A DNA stretch of 64,000 nucleotides from Bacteroides sp. GTDB lineage: Bacteria; Bacteroidota; Bacteroidia; Bacteroidales; Muribaculaceae. Numbering within the stretch: position 1 is the stretch's first letter; each line of letters begins with the position of its first letter. The stretch spans positions 22,370-86,369 of the forward strand of contig JAAVDO010000005.1 in assembly GCA_014801735.1 (NCBI GenBank), read 5' to 3'. The notes under the pieces are model-generated. The model was given only the letters and a program-made list of their open reading frames with translations. It was not told where the DNA came from and did no database searches. Shown here piece after piece: positions 35,731 through 45,402 of the stretch. The translations under genes were made by a program, and so were the position numbers.

Positions 35731-35900
35731 TAAAATTCGCTTGGCATTTTCCATACTTTTTCCGTATTTTTATGCATCCGTTTGAAGAGTTATCTTTCTG
35801 ATGGATCTTTCACTGAAGGAACAATAGTGCATATATCAGTGTTTCAATGTTGTTTACTGATCCGTAAAAGGTACTTAACTCACTCATTAGCATTTTCCTT

Positions 35901-37598
35901 ATGGAATCATTTATTGGTCTTTTGAGAGAATACCCGGCTCTCGCGATATTTCTGACCCTGGGTCTCGGATTCTTTCTCGGCAAAGTTAGAATCGGCAACT
36001 TTTCGCTTGGCAGCGTGACGTCTGTGCTTCTCGTGGGAGTGTTGGTCGGACAGCTTGAAATACCGATTTCAGGGCCTGTAAAGATGATCTTCTTTATGAT
36101 GTTCCTGTTTTCGATAGGATATAGTGTAGGCCCGAATTTTTTTAAGTCGCTTAAAGGTGAAGGGGCAAGACAGGCTCTATTTGCTGTCTGTCTGAGCATG
36201 ACAATTTTTGTAGTCACTCTTACTGTGGCATACTTGTTCGGTTATACTAAGGGGGAGACTGTGGGACTATTCTCCGGGTCTCAGACCTGTTCCTCTCTTT
36301 TGGGAGTCGGGAGCGAGGCTTTGGAGCGTCTTGGTATGCAACCTGATGTTCTTAAAAGAGAGCTTGACATAATACCCGTATGCTATGCCGTGACTTACAT
36401 CTTTGGCACGCTCGGCACGGTGATTATCCTCGGTAGTCTTGGTCCGAAGCTTTTGGGCGGCACGGAAAATGTCAGACGACAAACTTTGGAGCTCGAAAAG
36501 CAGCTCGACAAAACCGGCAAGAATTCCGACCCGGCCTATGTCAACGCTCTCCGCACGGCCGAATATCGCGCTTATCGTGCTGATGGTATTCTTTTTTATG
36601 GACCGCAGACAGCACGCGAGATTGAAGTCTATCTGCGCCAGAACGGACTTGAGGTTTATGTCGATCGCGTTCGTCATGGAGACGATATCTTTGCACCTCG
36701 CCATGACGATCTTATTTATCCCGGCGACTCCGTGGTCATCTGCGGTCGCCATGAATTTATTGTCAGTGTTGAGCCGCTAGTAGGTCATGAGATTGCTGAT
36801 GATACTCTTCTTTCCTATCCTCTACAGAGAGTAGGAGTAGTCGTTGTCGATAAACATTTCATTGGCAAAACTCTCTCTGACATCAGAAACACCAAATTTA
36901 TGAGGGGAGTGGTGATCCGCGATGCGGCTCGTGGTGGTGAACCTATTGAAGTTAATCGTGACACTGTCTTTTCCAAAGGTGATCGCCTGACTATTGTCGG
37001 CCGTGAGGTACAGGTCGGAAAGGCTGCCGCAAAAATCGGTCATCTCGATAGGCCTACCGTTGTCAGCGACCTTATGTTCCTTGGTCTCTCGATATTTATT
37101 GGCGGTCTTTTTGGAGCTCTGTCCGTCAGGATCGGAAACGTTCCTATAAGTTTCGGTACAAGTGGTGGAGCTCTTATAGCCGGTCTTTTCTTCGGATGGC
37201 TGCGATCACGGCGTCCCACCTATGGAAATATTGCTCCCGGGGCGCTTTGGCTAATGAACAATATGGGTCTGAATGTTTTCATTGCTGTGGTTGGCATTGA
37301 GGCTGCCCCATCTTTCATTTCGGGTATTAAAACAGTCGGTCCGATGCTTTTTGTTGCCGGTGCGGTGAGTACTTCGGTTCCTTTGTTATTTGGTCTTTGG
37401 CTTGGACATAAGGTCTTTAAATTCAATCCTGCAATCACTCTTGGCTGCTGTGCAGGTACGCGCACATGCACTGCCTCTTTGGGAGCGGTTCAGGAAACGC
37501 TTGGAAGTACGCTTCCCGCTATCGGATATACTACAACCTATGCTGTTTCAAACCTTATCCTCGTTATATGGGGACTTACAACCGTCCTGATTATCTGA
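35901..37598 (+). CDS. AspT/YidE-family antiporter-like transporter
   Basis: A 565-residue membrane protein with two blocks of about five helices separated by a cytoplasmic region holding two RCK_C (TrkA-C) domains (about 205-295 and 305-375). The GSQTCSSLLGVGSEAL and CCAGTRTCTASLGA segments are the inverted-repeat signatures of the aspartate-alanine exchanger family. The substrate is uncertain. It stands alone and ends at a strong terminator. Confidence 0.83.
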   Translation: MESFIGLLREYPALAIFLTLGLGFFLGKVRIGNFSLGSVTSVLLVGVLVGQLEIPISGPVKMIFFMMFLFSIGYSVGPNFFKSLKGEGARQALFAVCLSMTIFVVTLTVAYLFGYTKGETVGLFSGSQTCSSLLGVGSEALERLGMQPDVLKRELDIIPVCYAVTYIFGTLGTVIILGSLGPKLLGGTENVRRQTLELEKQLDKTGKNSDPAYVNALRTAEYRAYRADGILFYGPQTAREIEVYLRQNGLEVYVDRVRHGDDIFAPRHDDLIYPGDSVVICGRHEFIVSVEPLVGHEIADDTLLSYPLQRVGVVVVDKHFIGKTLSDIRNTKFMRGVVIRDAARGGEPIEVNRDTVFSKGDRLTIVGREVQVGKAAAKIGHLDRPTVVSDLMFLGLSIFIGGLFGALSVRIGNVPISFGTSGGALIAGLFFGWLRSRRPTYGNIAPGALWLMNNMGLNVFIAVVGIEAAPSFISGIKTVGPMLFVAGAVSTSVPLLFGLWLGHKVFKFNPAITLGCCAGTRTCTASLGAVQETLGSTLPAIGYTTTYAVSNLILVIWGLTTVLII

Positions 37599-37610
37599 TC
37601 TGAGTAAGAC

Positions 37611-37652
37611 AGAAAAAGCGCCGGAACTGATGATTGTTCCGGCGCTTTTTCT
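37611..37652. terminator. Bidirectional terminator
   Basis: A 17-bp perfect stem (37611-37627 with 37636-37652), GC-rich in the middle with A5/T5 flanks, between the convergent transporter and trxB genes. Confidence 0.88.
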
Positions 37653-37683
37653 GTTTATATCTTGTTTTGAGAGGATCTCACTC

Positions 37684-38628
37684 TTACACTTCTCCATCCA
37701 TCAGGAAGCGCTCCACATCGAGAGCTGCGCGACAGCCGCTTCCGGCAGCAGTGATTGCCTGACGATAGCGTGGATCAGCCACATCGCCTGCTGCGAATAC
37801 CCCCGGAATATTTGTTGCTGTAGTGGGGAGCGCTGTTTTTATGTATCCCTGTTCGTCTGTCTCGATCTTACCGCCGAACAGTGCCGTGTTTGGATGATGG
37901 CCGATTGCAAGGAAGAATCCGTCGATCGGCAGGTCATAGTGGCGCTCTTGATCAGTTCCTTTGTGCTCTACAAGATGAGCACCTTCAAGATACTCTTCAC
38001 CATACAGTCCTATGGTATTGGTATTGAAAAGCACCTTTATATTGGGATTTTCAAGAACGCGCTTCTGCATCACCTTGCTGGCACGCAGATAGTCCTTTCT
38101 GACGATAAGGAACACATCGGTGGCGATATTGCTCAGGTAAAGAGCTTCTTCACACGCTGTGTCACCGCCACCCACAACTGCTACGCGGCGTTTGCGGTAG
38201 AAAAAGCCGTCGCAAGTTGCGCAAGCCGACACTCCAAGTCCCTGATATTTCTTCTCGTCAGGAATACCGAGATACTTTGCCGAAGCGCCCGTCGAGATTA
38301 TGACTGTATCTGCTATGATCTCGTTACCGTCTGAAGCCTTGGCGTGGAAAGGACGTTTATCGAGATCGATCTCTGTAATGATGCCCGAACGAATGTCTGC
38401 ACCGAAACGTCGTGCTTGCGAACGCATATCTTCCATCATATCGTTACCCGTAACTCCTGCCGGATATCCCGGGAAGTTCTCCACTTCTGTAGTTGTGGTG
38501 AGCTGTCCGCCTGGCTGATGGCCTTCATATAGAAGCGGGCCGAGATTTGCGCGTGATGCATATATGGCCGATGTAAATCCGGCCGGACCTGAGCCTATGA
38601 TAAGGCAACGTGTTTTTAGAGTCTCCAT
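37684..38628 (-). CDS. trxB: Thioredoxin-disulfide reductase
   Basis: A 314-residue flavoprotein that passes NADPH electrons to thioredoxin. Motifs: GSGPAGFTSAIYA for FAD, the redox CATCDG pair, GGGDTACEEALYL for NADPH, and a C-terminal FAAGDVADP. I chose the ATG at 38628 (METLKTRCLI); the longer frame from 38769 would add a 47-residue non-conserved, low-complexity extension running into lolA. Order ftsK-lolA-trxB is typical of Bacteroidales. Confidence 0.95.
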   Translation of the reverse strand: METLKTRCLIIGSGPAGFTSAIYASRANLGPLLYEGHQPGGQLTTTTEVENFPGYPAGVTGNDMMEDMRSQARRFGADIRSGIITEIDLDKRPFHAKASDGNEIIADTVIISTGASAKYLGIPDEKKYQGLGVSACATCDGFFYRKRRVAVVGGGDTACEEALYLSNIATDVFLIVRKDYLRASKVMQKRVLENPNIKVLFNTNTIGLYGEEYLEGAHLVEHKGTDQERHYDLPIDGFFLAIGHHPNTALFGGKIETDEQGYIKTALPTTATNIPGVFAAGDVADPRYRQAITAAGSGCRAALDVERFLMDGEV

Positions 38629-38689
38629 AGTATACTTATTATTTTGGTTAACTATTATTTTTATATTCTTACTTCGTTGGTCCCGTGTT

Positions 38690-39325
38690 TTATCGGAGAT
38701 CGACAATTTCCGCGCCTGGAGCGAATTTATTTTGAAAAGTAAATGTTGCTGTTCCAGGTGTCTTTCCATATTCCTTGATTCCCGAGATATTGATACTTAC
38801 AGGAGTACCGTCGCTCAGAATCATGTTTATGCTTACTGGATAGTTTCTTTTGTCTATAGCGATGGTGACAGTTTTTATGTCGCTTTTCTTGTTTTTTGCC
38901 GTCATTTCCACCATTTTCAGATCTCCTTTTGTTGGAAGAGTCTTGGCCGTAAAGCTCTTGCCGAGTGACCCGATTATGGCGTAGGGATTTACCTGAGCTA
39001 ATTCCTCTGAAGTCGGCTCCGTTATATTAACCTCCTTACGCGATGGGATGTAGCTCCATTGTGTTGTTCCGTCATACCAAATTTTTATACTCCTGCTGTC
39101 GATCATGAACTTTTCGCCTGCCATGGTGATTGTGCCGTTATCTGTGCCTTGAGGACTTTGCATAACGAACGTTGCCGATAATCCGGGAGTAGATCTCAGC
39201 TTTGTCGTTGCAAGTTGAATGCTTTTCATCCCGTCGGAAGGTGTAGATGCCCAAGCCTTGGGTCCATGAAATAGCAGACCCAAAAACATCAGTAGTATTG
39301 TCAAGTGAAGATGTCTGTTTGTCAT
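38690..39325 (-). CDS. lolA: LolA-like outer-membrane lipoprotein carrier
   Basis: A 211-residue periplasmic protein with a signal peptide (about 1-26) and the LolA-like fold pattern (GTITMAGEKFMIDSRSIKIWYDGTT is shortened here by position: residues about 62-85). It shuttles lipoproteins between membranes. It ends 61 nt before the trxB start and begins 157 nt after ftsK. Confidence 0.83.
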   Translation of the reverse strand: MTNRHLHLTILLMFLGLLFHGPKAWASTPSDGMKSIQLATTKLRSTPGLSATFVMQSPQGTDNGTITMAGEKFMIDSRSIKIWYDGTTQWSYIPSRKEVNITEPTSEELAQVNPYAIIGSLGKSFTAKTLPTKGDLKMVEMTAKNKKSDIKTVTIAIDKRNYPVSINMILSDGTPVSINISGIKEYGKTPGTATFTFQNKFAPGAEIVDLR

Positions 39326-39482
39326 TAACTGCTGCTGTCTTGCGGAAGTAGGGGAGTGGAAGGGCCATATTAGTCATTATGGCCACCTTTCTCCTCTTTT
39401 GCTTCCGCTTCTGATTTGTTGTCAGTATTATCAATGAGTTACGTTCTCAACTATAAAACAATTATCTCCGTGCTGCGGTTTA

Positions 39483-42470
39483 TTACATCACGTTATTACC
39501 TCCGCAGATTTCAAGATAGCGCTCAAGAGCCAGACTATCCATAAGCACCTGTCTTGGTTTGCCTCCGGTCGATGGCCCGACTATTCCAGCTCTCTCAAGC
39601 TGATCCATAATCTTACCGGCGCGGGGGAATCCGATATTGTAGCGGCGTTGAAGAGCTGTAGTACTTCCTACTCCGCTTTCAATGACCATTCTCGCGGCGG
39701 CTTCAAACAATGGATCGCGGTCAGTCATTCGCTCGCTACCGCCTCCGCCGTTGCCACCTTCTCCGTTAGGTGCCACATATTCCGGAAGCAGATATGCGTC
39801 TTGATATCCTGTCTGATTTGAAATCCATTCGCAAATGCCGTCAACTTCGTCGGTATCGATGAATGCACATTGTACTCGTTCTATTGATCCGTCGCGTGAG
39901 AAAAGCATGTCTCCTCGACCTATCAGTTGGTTTGCTCCTGGACGGTCAAGAATAATGCGTGATTCGAGCATCTGTGTCACCCTGAATGCGATTCGTCCCG
40001 GGAAGTTGGCACGTATCACACCCGTGATGATGTTTGCAGAAGGTCGCTGCGTCGCGAGAATGATATGTATGCCTACGGCACGTGCTTTTTGTGCGATACG
40101 GGCGATAGGAGTCTCAACCTCTTTACCCGCTGTCATTATCAGGTCAGCAAACTCATCGATGATGACTATTATATAAGGTAGGTACTGGTGGCCGTTGTGC
40201 GGGTTCAGTCGACGCTGCACGAACTTATCATTATATTCTTTTATACCTCTAACGTTTGCTTTCATGAGCAACTCATATCTGTTGTCCATTTCCGTGCAGA
40301 GTGAATTGAGTGTCGGTACCACTTTCGCCGGATCAGTGATAATTGCTTTCTCTTCATCGGGTAGTTTTGCCAGATAGTGGCGCTCAAGACGTCCGTAGAG
40401 CGAGAATTCTACCATCTTCGGATCTACAAGCACGAATTTGACCTCCGCAGGATGCTTCTTGTAAAGTATCGAAGCGATAATCGTATTCAGACCTACCGAT
40501 TTACCCATACCAGTCGATCCGGCAACGAGAAGGTGGGGCATTTTGGTCAGGTCAGCGATATAAACCTCGTTGCTTATCGTCGCGCCCATGGCCATAGGTA
40601 GTTCGGCTTTGGTCTCCTGAAATTTCTTCGACGATAAAATGCTTCTTATCGACACTATCTGTGCATCTTTGTTTGGAACTTCGATGCCAATCGTGCCTTT
40701 ACCCGGCATTGGGGCGATGATTCTTATACCGATAGCTGAAAGGCTCAGGGCTATATCATCCTCCAGATTACGGATTTTGTTGATTCTTACTCCTTCGGCG
40801 GGTACTATCTCATATAGCGTGATTGTAGGACCTACTGTCGCTACGATTTTCGAGATTTCTATACCGAAGTTATTCAACACTCGGGTTATTCGTTCTTTAT
40901 TCTCTTCTTGTTCTTGCTCATCCACGCTGTTTGTCTTTACAGGACGCTCGTGCAGAAGTTCCAGCGGCGGACGTTTGTAGTGGCTAAGCTCAGCTGTCGG
41001 GTCATACAGATCGCCTCCGTCATGTTCTGCAACTTCGATGGGGGCTGCTACTGTTGTCACAGTCTCGACTTCTCCGCTTTGAGGTTTGGCGGATGTCTGT
41101 TCAGGCACATTTGGTGAGGTCGCCGGTGTCTGACGTGAGTCCGCATTCCGTATGGGCTCTACGGTCGGTTGGGTATTTTGAACCGGTTTTATGGGCGCTT
41201 CCGGAACTGGGTGATTTTTTGGCTTTGGTTCTTCTGTAAGAGCATCAAGCGGCGACACCGGGGCAGCCTTTATTTCAATGGTGCTTTGGGGTGCTGCTGC
41301 ATGTGATGTCCGCGTGTTCTGGGCCGGGGTATGTGGTGCATGATATGTTTCCTGCTCGGTCTGTTCATCCGTCTGGTAATCATCTAAATCTACCAGTTCC
41401 TCAAGAGGCTCGTTATAGTTGGGGGAGTGCTGGCCCGAAGAGTCTTTTTCTCCTTCATTCGTAGTGCTCGGCTCCTCATTCTTCATCGCAGCTGCAGCCT
41501 TTCTGATTTCTTGCAGGCGTTCTTCGGCTATCTTTGCCTCAAGGCGCTCCATGCGTCTTTTCTCTCTCCTTGCTCGGGCTGCAGAGATATGACCGCCTAT
41601 CCAGCGGAAGAACTTTGCGAGCTGGGCAAAGAATATCAGTACCACGGCAGAAACGAGAATTATGCTTACGCCGATCATACCGAAAACACCCGTCGACTGA
41701 TAGAGCAGATGATTAATGTAATATCCGTGCTCTCCGCCCCAGAACATTACACTCGGCATTGAATAGGTTACCATTCCGAGCACTACCGACATGCTGACAA
41801 GTGTTATCAGGCTTTTGAACGTCAGCGAAAAGAATTTTGCATGACGTGTTCCGGTGAGTGACAGTCCCAGAATGATTGAGTAGATTATGATGACGATGGC
41901 TCCAAGTCCGAAGCTGCGCGAGATTAGCGTTTCCGACAGCCAAGCGCCCAGAGGTCCACCGATATTGCTCACCTTTTCAGGTTGCACTATCATGTTGTCA
42001 AGGCTGTAACTGTGGACCACACTCTGATCCGCGGCTCCGTTGGCGACGTAGCTGATGAATGCTATCGAAAGATACGTCGCAAACACCAGAAGAACTATTC
42101 CTGCGAACATCGCAATACGGCCGTCCTTGAAAAAATTGGTTACGCCCGCTGATATTGCTTGAACATCTGGTGTCGGTTTGGCTGCCTTTTGGCGCGATCC
42201 TCCGGCTACCGCTTGTTGCTGTCTTTTTGTCTGCTGTTGTGTCTGTTTGGGATTTTGCTGTCTTTTCTGTCCGGCATCAGCTATGGGTTGACCGTTCTGC
42301 TGCCGGTGATTTGTTGTAGAAGCGTCCTGCTGCTCACTGTTAGGCTTTGGCATGGCTGCCGCTGCTACTGGCTCTTCTGCAGGATTCTGCATACGTCTCC
42401 GTGAAGGACGCGGCTTCGGTAGTGCCTCCGATTCAAAGGGAGATGAAGATATTTCGTCGTAAGATTCCAT
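39483..42470 (-). CDS. ftsK: DNA translocase FtsK
   Basis: A 995-residue division and chromosome-segregation motor. It has four N-terminal transmembrane helices (about 130-300), a Gln/Pro/Thr-rich linker (about 310-500), an AAA motor domain with Walker A GSTGMGKS and Walker B VIIDEFADL, and a C-terminal winged-helix gamma domain (LQRRYNIGFPRAGKIMDQLE) for KOPS-type recognition. I chose the ATG at 42470 because the -7 box at 42494-42501 lies between it and the alternative ATG at 42506. Confidence 0.94.
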   Translation of the reverse strand: MESYDEISSSPFESEALPKPRPSRRRMQNPAEEPVAAAAMPKPNSEQQDASTTNHRQQNGQPIADAGQKRQQNPKQTQQQTKRQQQAVAGGSRQKAAKPTPDVQAISAGVTNFFKDGRIAMFAGIVLLVFATYLSIAFISYVANGAADQSVVHSYSLDNMIVQPEKVSNIGGPLGAWLSETLISRSFGLGAIVIIIYSIILGLSLTGTRHAKFFSLTFKSLITLVSMSVVLGMVTYSMPSVMFWGGEHGYYINHLLYQSTGVFGMIGVSIILVSAVVLIFFAQLAKFFRWIGGHISAARARREKRRMERLEAKIAEERLQEIRKAAAAMKNEEPSTTNEGEKDSSGQHSPNYNEPLEELVDLDDYQTDEQTEQETYHAPHTPAQNTRTSHAAAPQSTIEIKAAPVSPLDALTEEPKPKNHPVPEAPIKPVQNTQPTVEPIRNADSRQTPATSPNVPEQTSAKPQSGEVETVTTVAAPIEVAEHDGGDLYDPTAELSHYKRPPLELLHERPVKTNSVDEQEQEENKERITRVLNNFGIEISKIVATVGPTITLYEIVPAEGVRINKIRNLEDDIALSLSAIGIRIIAPMPGKGTIGIEVPNKDAQIVSIRSILSSKKFQETKAELPMAMGATISNEVYIADLTKMPHLLVAGSTGMGKSVGLNTIIASILYKKHPAEVKFVLVDPKMVEFSLYGRLERHYLAKLPDEEKAIITDPAKVVPTLNSLCTEMDNRYELLMKANVRGIKEYNDKFVQRRLNPHNGHQYLPYIIVIIDEFADLIMTAGKEVETPIARIAQKARAVGIHIILATQRPSANIITGVIRANFPGRIAFRVTQMLESRIILDRPGANQLIGRGDMLFSRDGSIERVQCAFIDTDEVDGICEWISNQTGYQDAYLLPEYVAPNGEGGNGGGGSERMTDRDPLFEAAARMVIESGVGSTTALQRRYNIGFPRAGKIMDQLERAGIVGPSTGGKPRQVLMDSLALERYLEICGGNNVM

Positions 42471-42493
42471 GCGGTGTTTTGAAAAATAGAATA

Positions 42494-42501
42494 CAAAGAT
42501 A
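42494..42501 (-). promoter_or_regulatory. -7 box for ftsK
   Basis: TATCTTTG on the minus strand, 23 nt before the chosen ATG. It argues against the longer start at 42506. Confidence 0.5.
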
Positions 42502-42583
42502 CGCAATTTCTGAATGACTTTCTGCGCACTTGCCCCTAACGTGAATCTTTTTTTACTTCGACATCCCGCTTTGTCGGTATCTT

Positions 42584-43240
42584 CTACCCGTTTGTATCTA
42601 TATTTTTTAGTTTCGCGATGGTCTCTTTGGGGTTCTCCGATGAAAATACAAAGCTGCCGGCAACAAGAATGTCAGCTCCGGCCTCGGCAAGTTGTTTGGC
42701 GGTTTCCAAGTTCACTCCTCCGTCTATCTGAATTCTCGCACTTGATCCCGTACGCTTTAGGAGCTCGCATAACTGGCGCGTCTTTCTCAGAATATGTGAG
42801 ATAAACTTTTGGCCTCCGAATCCCGGATTCACCGACATAAGCAATATCATATCAAGCTCTGTCGCGATATCCTCAAGCATACACACCGGAGTCGCGGGAT
42901 TGAGGGTTACCGCGGCCTTCATTCCTGCGTCTTTTATCTGTTGCACAACTCTGTGAAGATGGGTGCATGCTTCGTAATGAACATTCATTATTGCCGCACC
43001 GCAGTCTCTCACTTGACTCACATACCTTCCTGGATCTACTATCATCAGGTGAACGTCAAGAGGTTTTCGCGCCATTTTCGAAACCGACTCTATTACCGGA
43101 AAGCCGAATGATATGTTTGGTACGAAAACTCCGTCCATCACATCAAGATGAATCATATCGGCTTCGCTCTCATTGAGCATCTTTATGTCCTGCCCCAGAT
43201 TGCAGAAATTGGCCGACAACAGGGATGGAGATACTAGCAT
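42584..43240 (-). CDS. rpe: Ribulose-phosphate 3-epimerase
   Basis: A 218-residue TIM-barrel enzyme interconverting ribulose-5-phosphate and xylulose-5-phosphate. Motifs: PSLLSANF, HLDVMDGVFVPNISFG (metal His and Asp), DVHLMI, SVNPGFGGQKF and IQIDGGVN. It follows the DedA gene by 6 nt and precedes ftsK by 113 nt. Confidence 0.95.
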   Translation of the reverse strand: MLVSPSLLSANFCNLGQDIKMLNESEADMIHLDVMDGVFVPNISFGFPVIESVSKMARKPLDVHLMIVDPGRYVSQVRDCGAAIMNVHYEACTHLHRVVQQIKDAGMKAAVTLNPATPVCMLEDIATELDMILLMSVNPGFGGQKFISHILRKTRQLCELLKRTGSSARIQIDGGVNLETAKQLAEAGADILVAGSFVFSSENPKETIAKLKNIDTNG

Positions 43241-43246
43241 GTTAGT

Positions 43247-43948
43247 TTACTTTTTGTTTTTGAAAGCATTGAATAGAATGATACCTACGCATATCACCCC
43301 GATACCAAGACCGAAATATGTTAGGTAATCATTATACTTTTCTACCTGTGTGAATAAGTCATCTAATTTGACTGTTTTGCCCAACCAGTAGCCGAGACCG
43401 GCAAGTATGGCATTCCAAAGAGCGGCTCCGAGACCAGTATAAAGTATAAACTTTCCGACATTCATTTTTGCCAGTCCGGCCGGAATGCTGATAAGCTGTC
43501 TCACGGCCGGGATCAGACGGCCAATGAAAGTGGATATCGAACCATGTTCATCAAAATACTGTTCAGCCTTGTCAACTTTTTCGCGGTCAATTAGGCAAGC
43601 ATGTCCTATTCTGGAATCTGCAAACTTGTAGACAAGCGGACGGCCGATCCACACCGAAAGATAATAATTGATCAGAGCACCGACAATGGCGCCGGATGTG
43701 GCAACGAAAACGATCATAAATACATTCATGTCGCTCACCGTTATTGTGCCACCATTATAGGTCATAGTTCTCAGGGTCTGGGCTGACAGATATGCAGCGG
43801 GAGGGACTACAACTTCACTTGGAAAGGGTATGAAGGAACTTTCGACTACCATGAGTAAAAATACCAGAAGATAACTGGCATTTTCAACTACCCATTGAAA
43901 TATCGACGATGCGTCGGTCGAGAAAAGCAGTATCATTGCTTCGGTCAT
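43247..43948 (-). CDS. DedA-family membrane protein
   Basis: A 233-residue polytopic protein of the DedA/SNARE-associated group, now tied to recycling of lipid carriers such as undecaprenyl phosphate in other bacteria. Signatures: ESSFIPFPSEVVVPPAAYL and FIGRLIPAVRQLISIPAGLA. It is 27 nt downstream of the UDG-fold gene. Confidence 0.88.
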   Translation of the reverse strand: MTEAMILLFSTDASSIFQWVVENASYLLVFLLMVVESSFIPFPSEVVVPPAAYLSAQTLRTMTYNGGTITVSDMNVFMIVFVATSGAIVGALINYYLSVWIGRPLVYKFADSRIGHACLIDREKVDKAEQYFDEHGSISTFIGRLIPAVRQLISIPAGLAKMNVGKFILYTGLGAALWNAILAGLGYWLGKTVKLDDLFTQVEKYNDYLTYFGLGIGVICVGIILFNAFKNKK

Positions 43949-43975
43949 GTTGTGGTATAGTTAAGTCATGTGATG

Positions 43976-44602
43976 TTAGAGCAGGCCGACTTCTCTGAAC
44001 ATTGCTTCATATTGCTCAGCCTTCTTTTCGAGCGAAAGAGGATATGCTCTGGAAGTTGAGGGCATTCTGAATATCTTTAGTTCTTTACCCCAGGGTGTCA
44101 CGCCTGTTATCGATTCTCCGACCTTCGGTGCAGATATGCCTGTGAGATCGCTGATCACTCCCGCGGCTTTCTCTCCCGTAGTGGCAAGATTTTTACATGT
44201 GGGTATGAGACCCATTAGTTCTTCCAGATTGACAGGTTCTACTATTTCGAGAAACTTATCCGAAGCATTGTCCTGCAATCTCCTTACTTTGAACCCCGTG
44301 TCGCATAGTGCGATGCCACGTTCTGTAAGAAATGCTCTGATATCGTCAAGACGAAAAGTTTTGTCAAGTTCATTTATGAAGCGGTCCCGATTGTCAAAAA
44401 ATACAAGCCCCATTATCCTCCAGAAATCATTGATCTTGTTGGGATAATAGAACTTCATCGACCATCTGTTCTCTTTTGGAGGAAACGTTCCGAGAATCAA
44501 TATTCTTGTATTGTCGGGAAGAAAAGGATCGAAAGGATGTGTTTCGATAGGCAGCGATATTGCATCCTGCTCTAGCGCTGTAGTCTTGACAGTTGATTTC
44601 AT
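43976..44602 (-). CDS. Uracil-DNA glycosylase superfamily protein
   Basis: A 208-residue protein with UDG-superfamily elements: LILGTFPPKENRWSMKFYYPN is the water-activating motif region (about 35-55), NDFWRIMG follows, and RMPSTSRAYPLSLEKK is the C-terminal DNA-contact loop. It belongs to the MUG/hypoxanthine-type clade by appearance; substrate base is not predictable. Base-excision repair in the cytoplasm is likely. Confidence 0.75.
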   Translation of the reverse strand: MKSTVKTTALEQDAISLPIETHPFDPFLPDNTRILILGTFPPKENRWSMKFYYPNKINDFWRIMGLVFFDNRDRFINELDKTFRLDDIRAFLTERGIALCDTGFKVRRLQDNASDKFLEIVEPVNLEELMGLIPTCKNLATTGEKAAGVISDLTGISAPKVGESITGVTPWGKELKIFRMPSTSRAYPLSLEKKAEQYEAMFREVGLL

Positions 44603-44689
44603 ATACTTGTAATTTATTATAGGTTACAGTTTAAGTATAACATGACTGCCTGGCCCTTTGTTCCCGTTCTTCTTCTCGTGTCAAAAGTG

Positions 44690-44736
44690 AGTCGGAGTGC
44701 GGACGGCCGCTGTAGCATCCTGTCCGCGCTCCGACT
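44690..44736 (-). terminator. Hairpin terminator downstream of efp
   Basis: A 15-bp stem with one internal mismatch (44690-44704 with 44722-44736) 23 nt after the efp stop. The following U-tract is short. Confidence 0.6.
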
Positions 44737-44758
44737 GTGTTACTTTTCCGACAAGTCG

Positions 44759-45322
44759 TTATTTTACGCGCTCCACGTATGAACCGTCACGGGTATCAAT
44801 TCTTACCTTATCACCAGTGTTCACGAAGAGAGGCACACGTACTTCCGCCCCAGTTTCTACAGTTGCGGGTTTGAGGGTGTTGGTCGCGGTGTCACCTTTG
44901 ATACCGGGTTCCGTGTAAGTCACCTCAAGGACAACGCTGGTAGGCATCTCACAAGTGAGGATCGTGTCAGAAGCAGCATGAACCATAGCCTCGCAGATAT
45001 CGCCTTCCTTCAGGAACTGTACACCATCTATGCTTTCGCCGGGGATAGCTACCTGCTCGAAAGTCTCGGTGTGCATGAAGTTATATCCCATATCATCCTT
45101 GTAGAGATACTGGTAGGGACGACGCTCGATGCGCACTTCTTCTACCTTGACACCCGAGTTCCAGGTCTTGTCGATTACTCGACCTGTTTTCACGTTCTTA
45201 AGCTTTGTGCGAACGAAAGCCGGACCCTTACCGGGCTTTACATGAAGGAACTCGACGATGAAAAAGTAGTTGCCGTCGATATCGAGGCACATACCGTTTT
45301 TAAAATCTGCTGTTGTTGCCAT
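44759..45322 (-). CDS. efp: Translation elongation factor P
   Basis: A 187-residue protein with the three beta-barrel domains of [11 protein letters not shown] holds the Lys at the tip of domain I that touches the peptidyl-transferase centre. It relieves ribosome stalling at proline runs. The gene stands alone with its own promoter and terminator. Confidence 0.96.
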   Translation of the reverse strand: MATTADFKNGMCLDIDGNYFFIVEFLHVKPGKGPAFVRTKLKNVKTGRVIDKTWNSGVKVEEVRIERRPYQYLYKDDMGYNFMHTETFEQVAIPGESIDGVQFLKEGDICEAMVHAASDTILTCEMPTSVVLEVTYTEPGIKGDTATNTLKPATVETGAEVRVPLFVNTGDKVRIDTRDGSYVERVK

Positions 45323-45361
45323 ATATTTGTTTTGTGTTTAGTTTCACTTGCTAAGAGGTTG

Positions 45362-45394
45362 CAAAGTTAATCAAATTTTCTCAACCTCCGCAAA
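45362..45394 (-). promoter_or_regulatory. Bacteroidota promoter for efp
   Basis: On the minus strand TTTG (45394-45391), 21 nt, TAACTTTG (45369-45362), giving a leader of about 35 nt. Confidence 0.55.
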
Positions 45395-45402
45395 TCAACT
45401 CA

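Noticed and set aside
37630..38334. 234-codon plus-strand ORF antisense to trxB
   Set aside because: It starts inside the terminator region and lies over a clear trxB; Cys-rich composition is typical of an antisense shadow.
39326..39482. Regulatory hairpin between ftsK and lolA
   Set aside because: GGCCATA/TATGGCC (39363-39384) can pair but the surrounding stem is imperfect and there is no U-tract; not strong enough to annotate.
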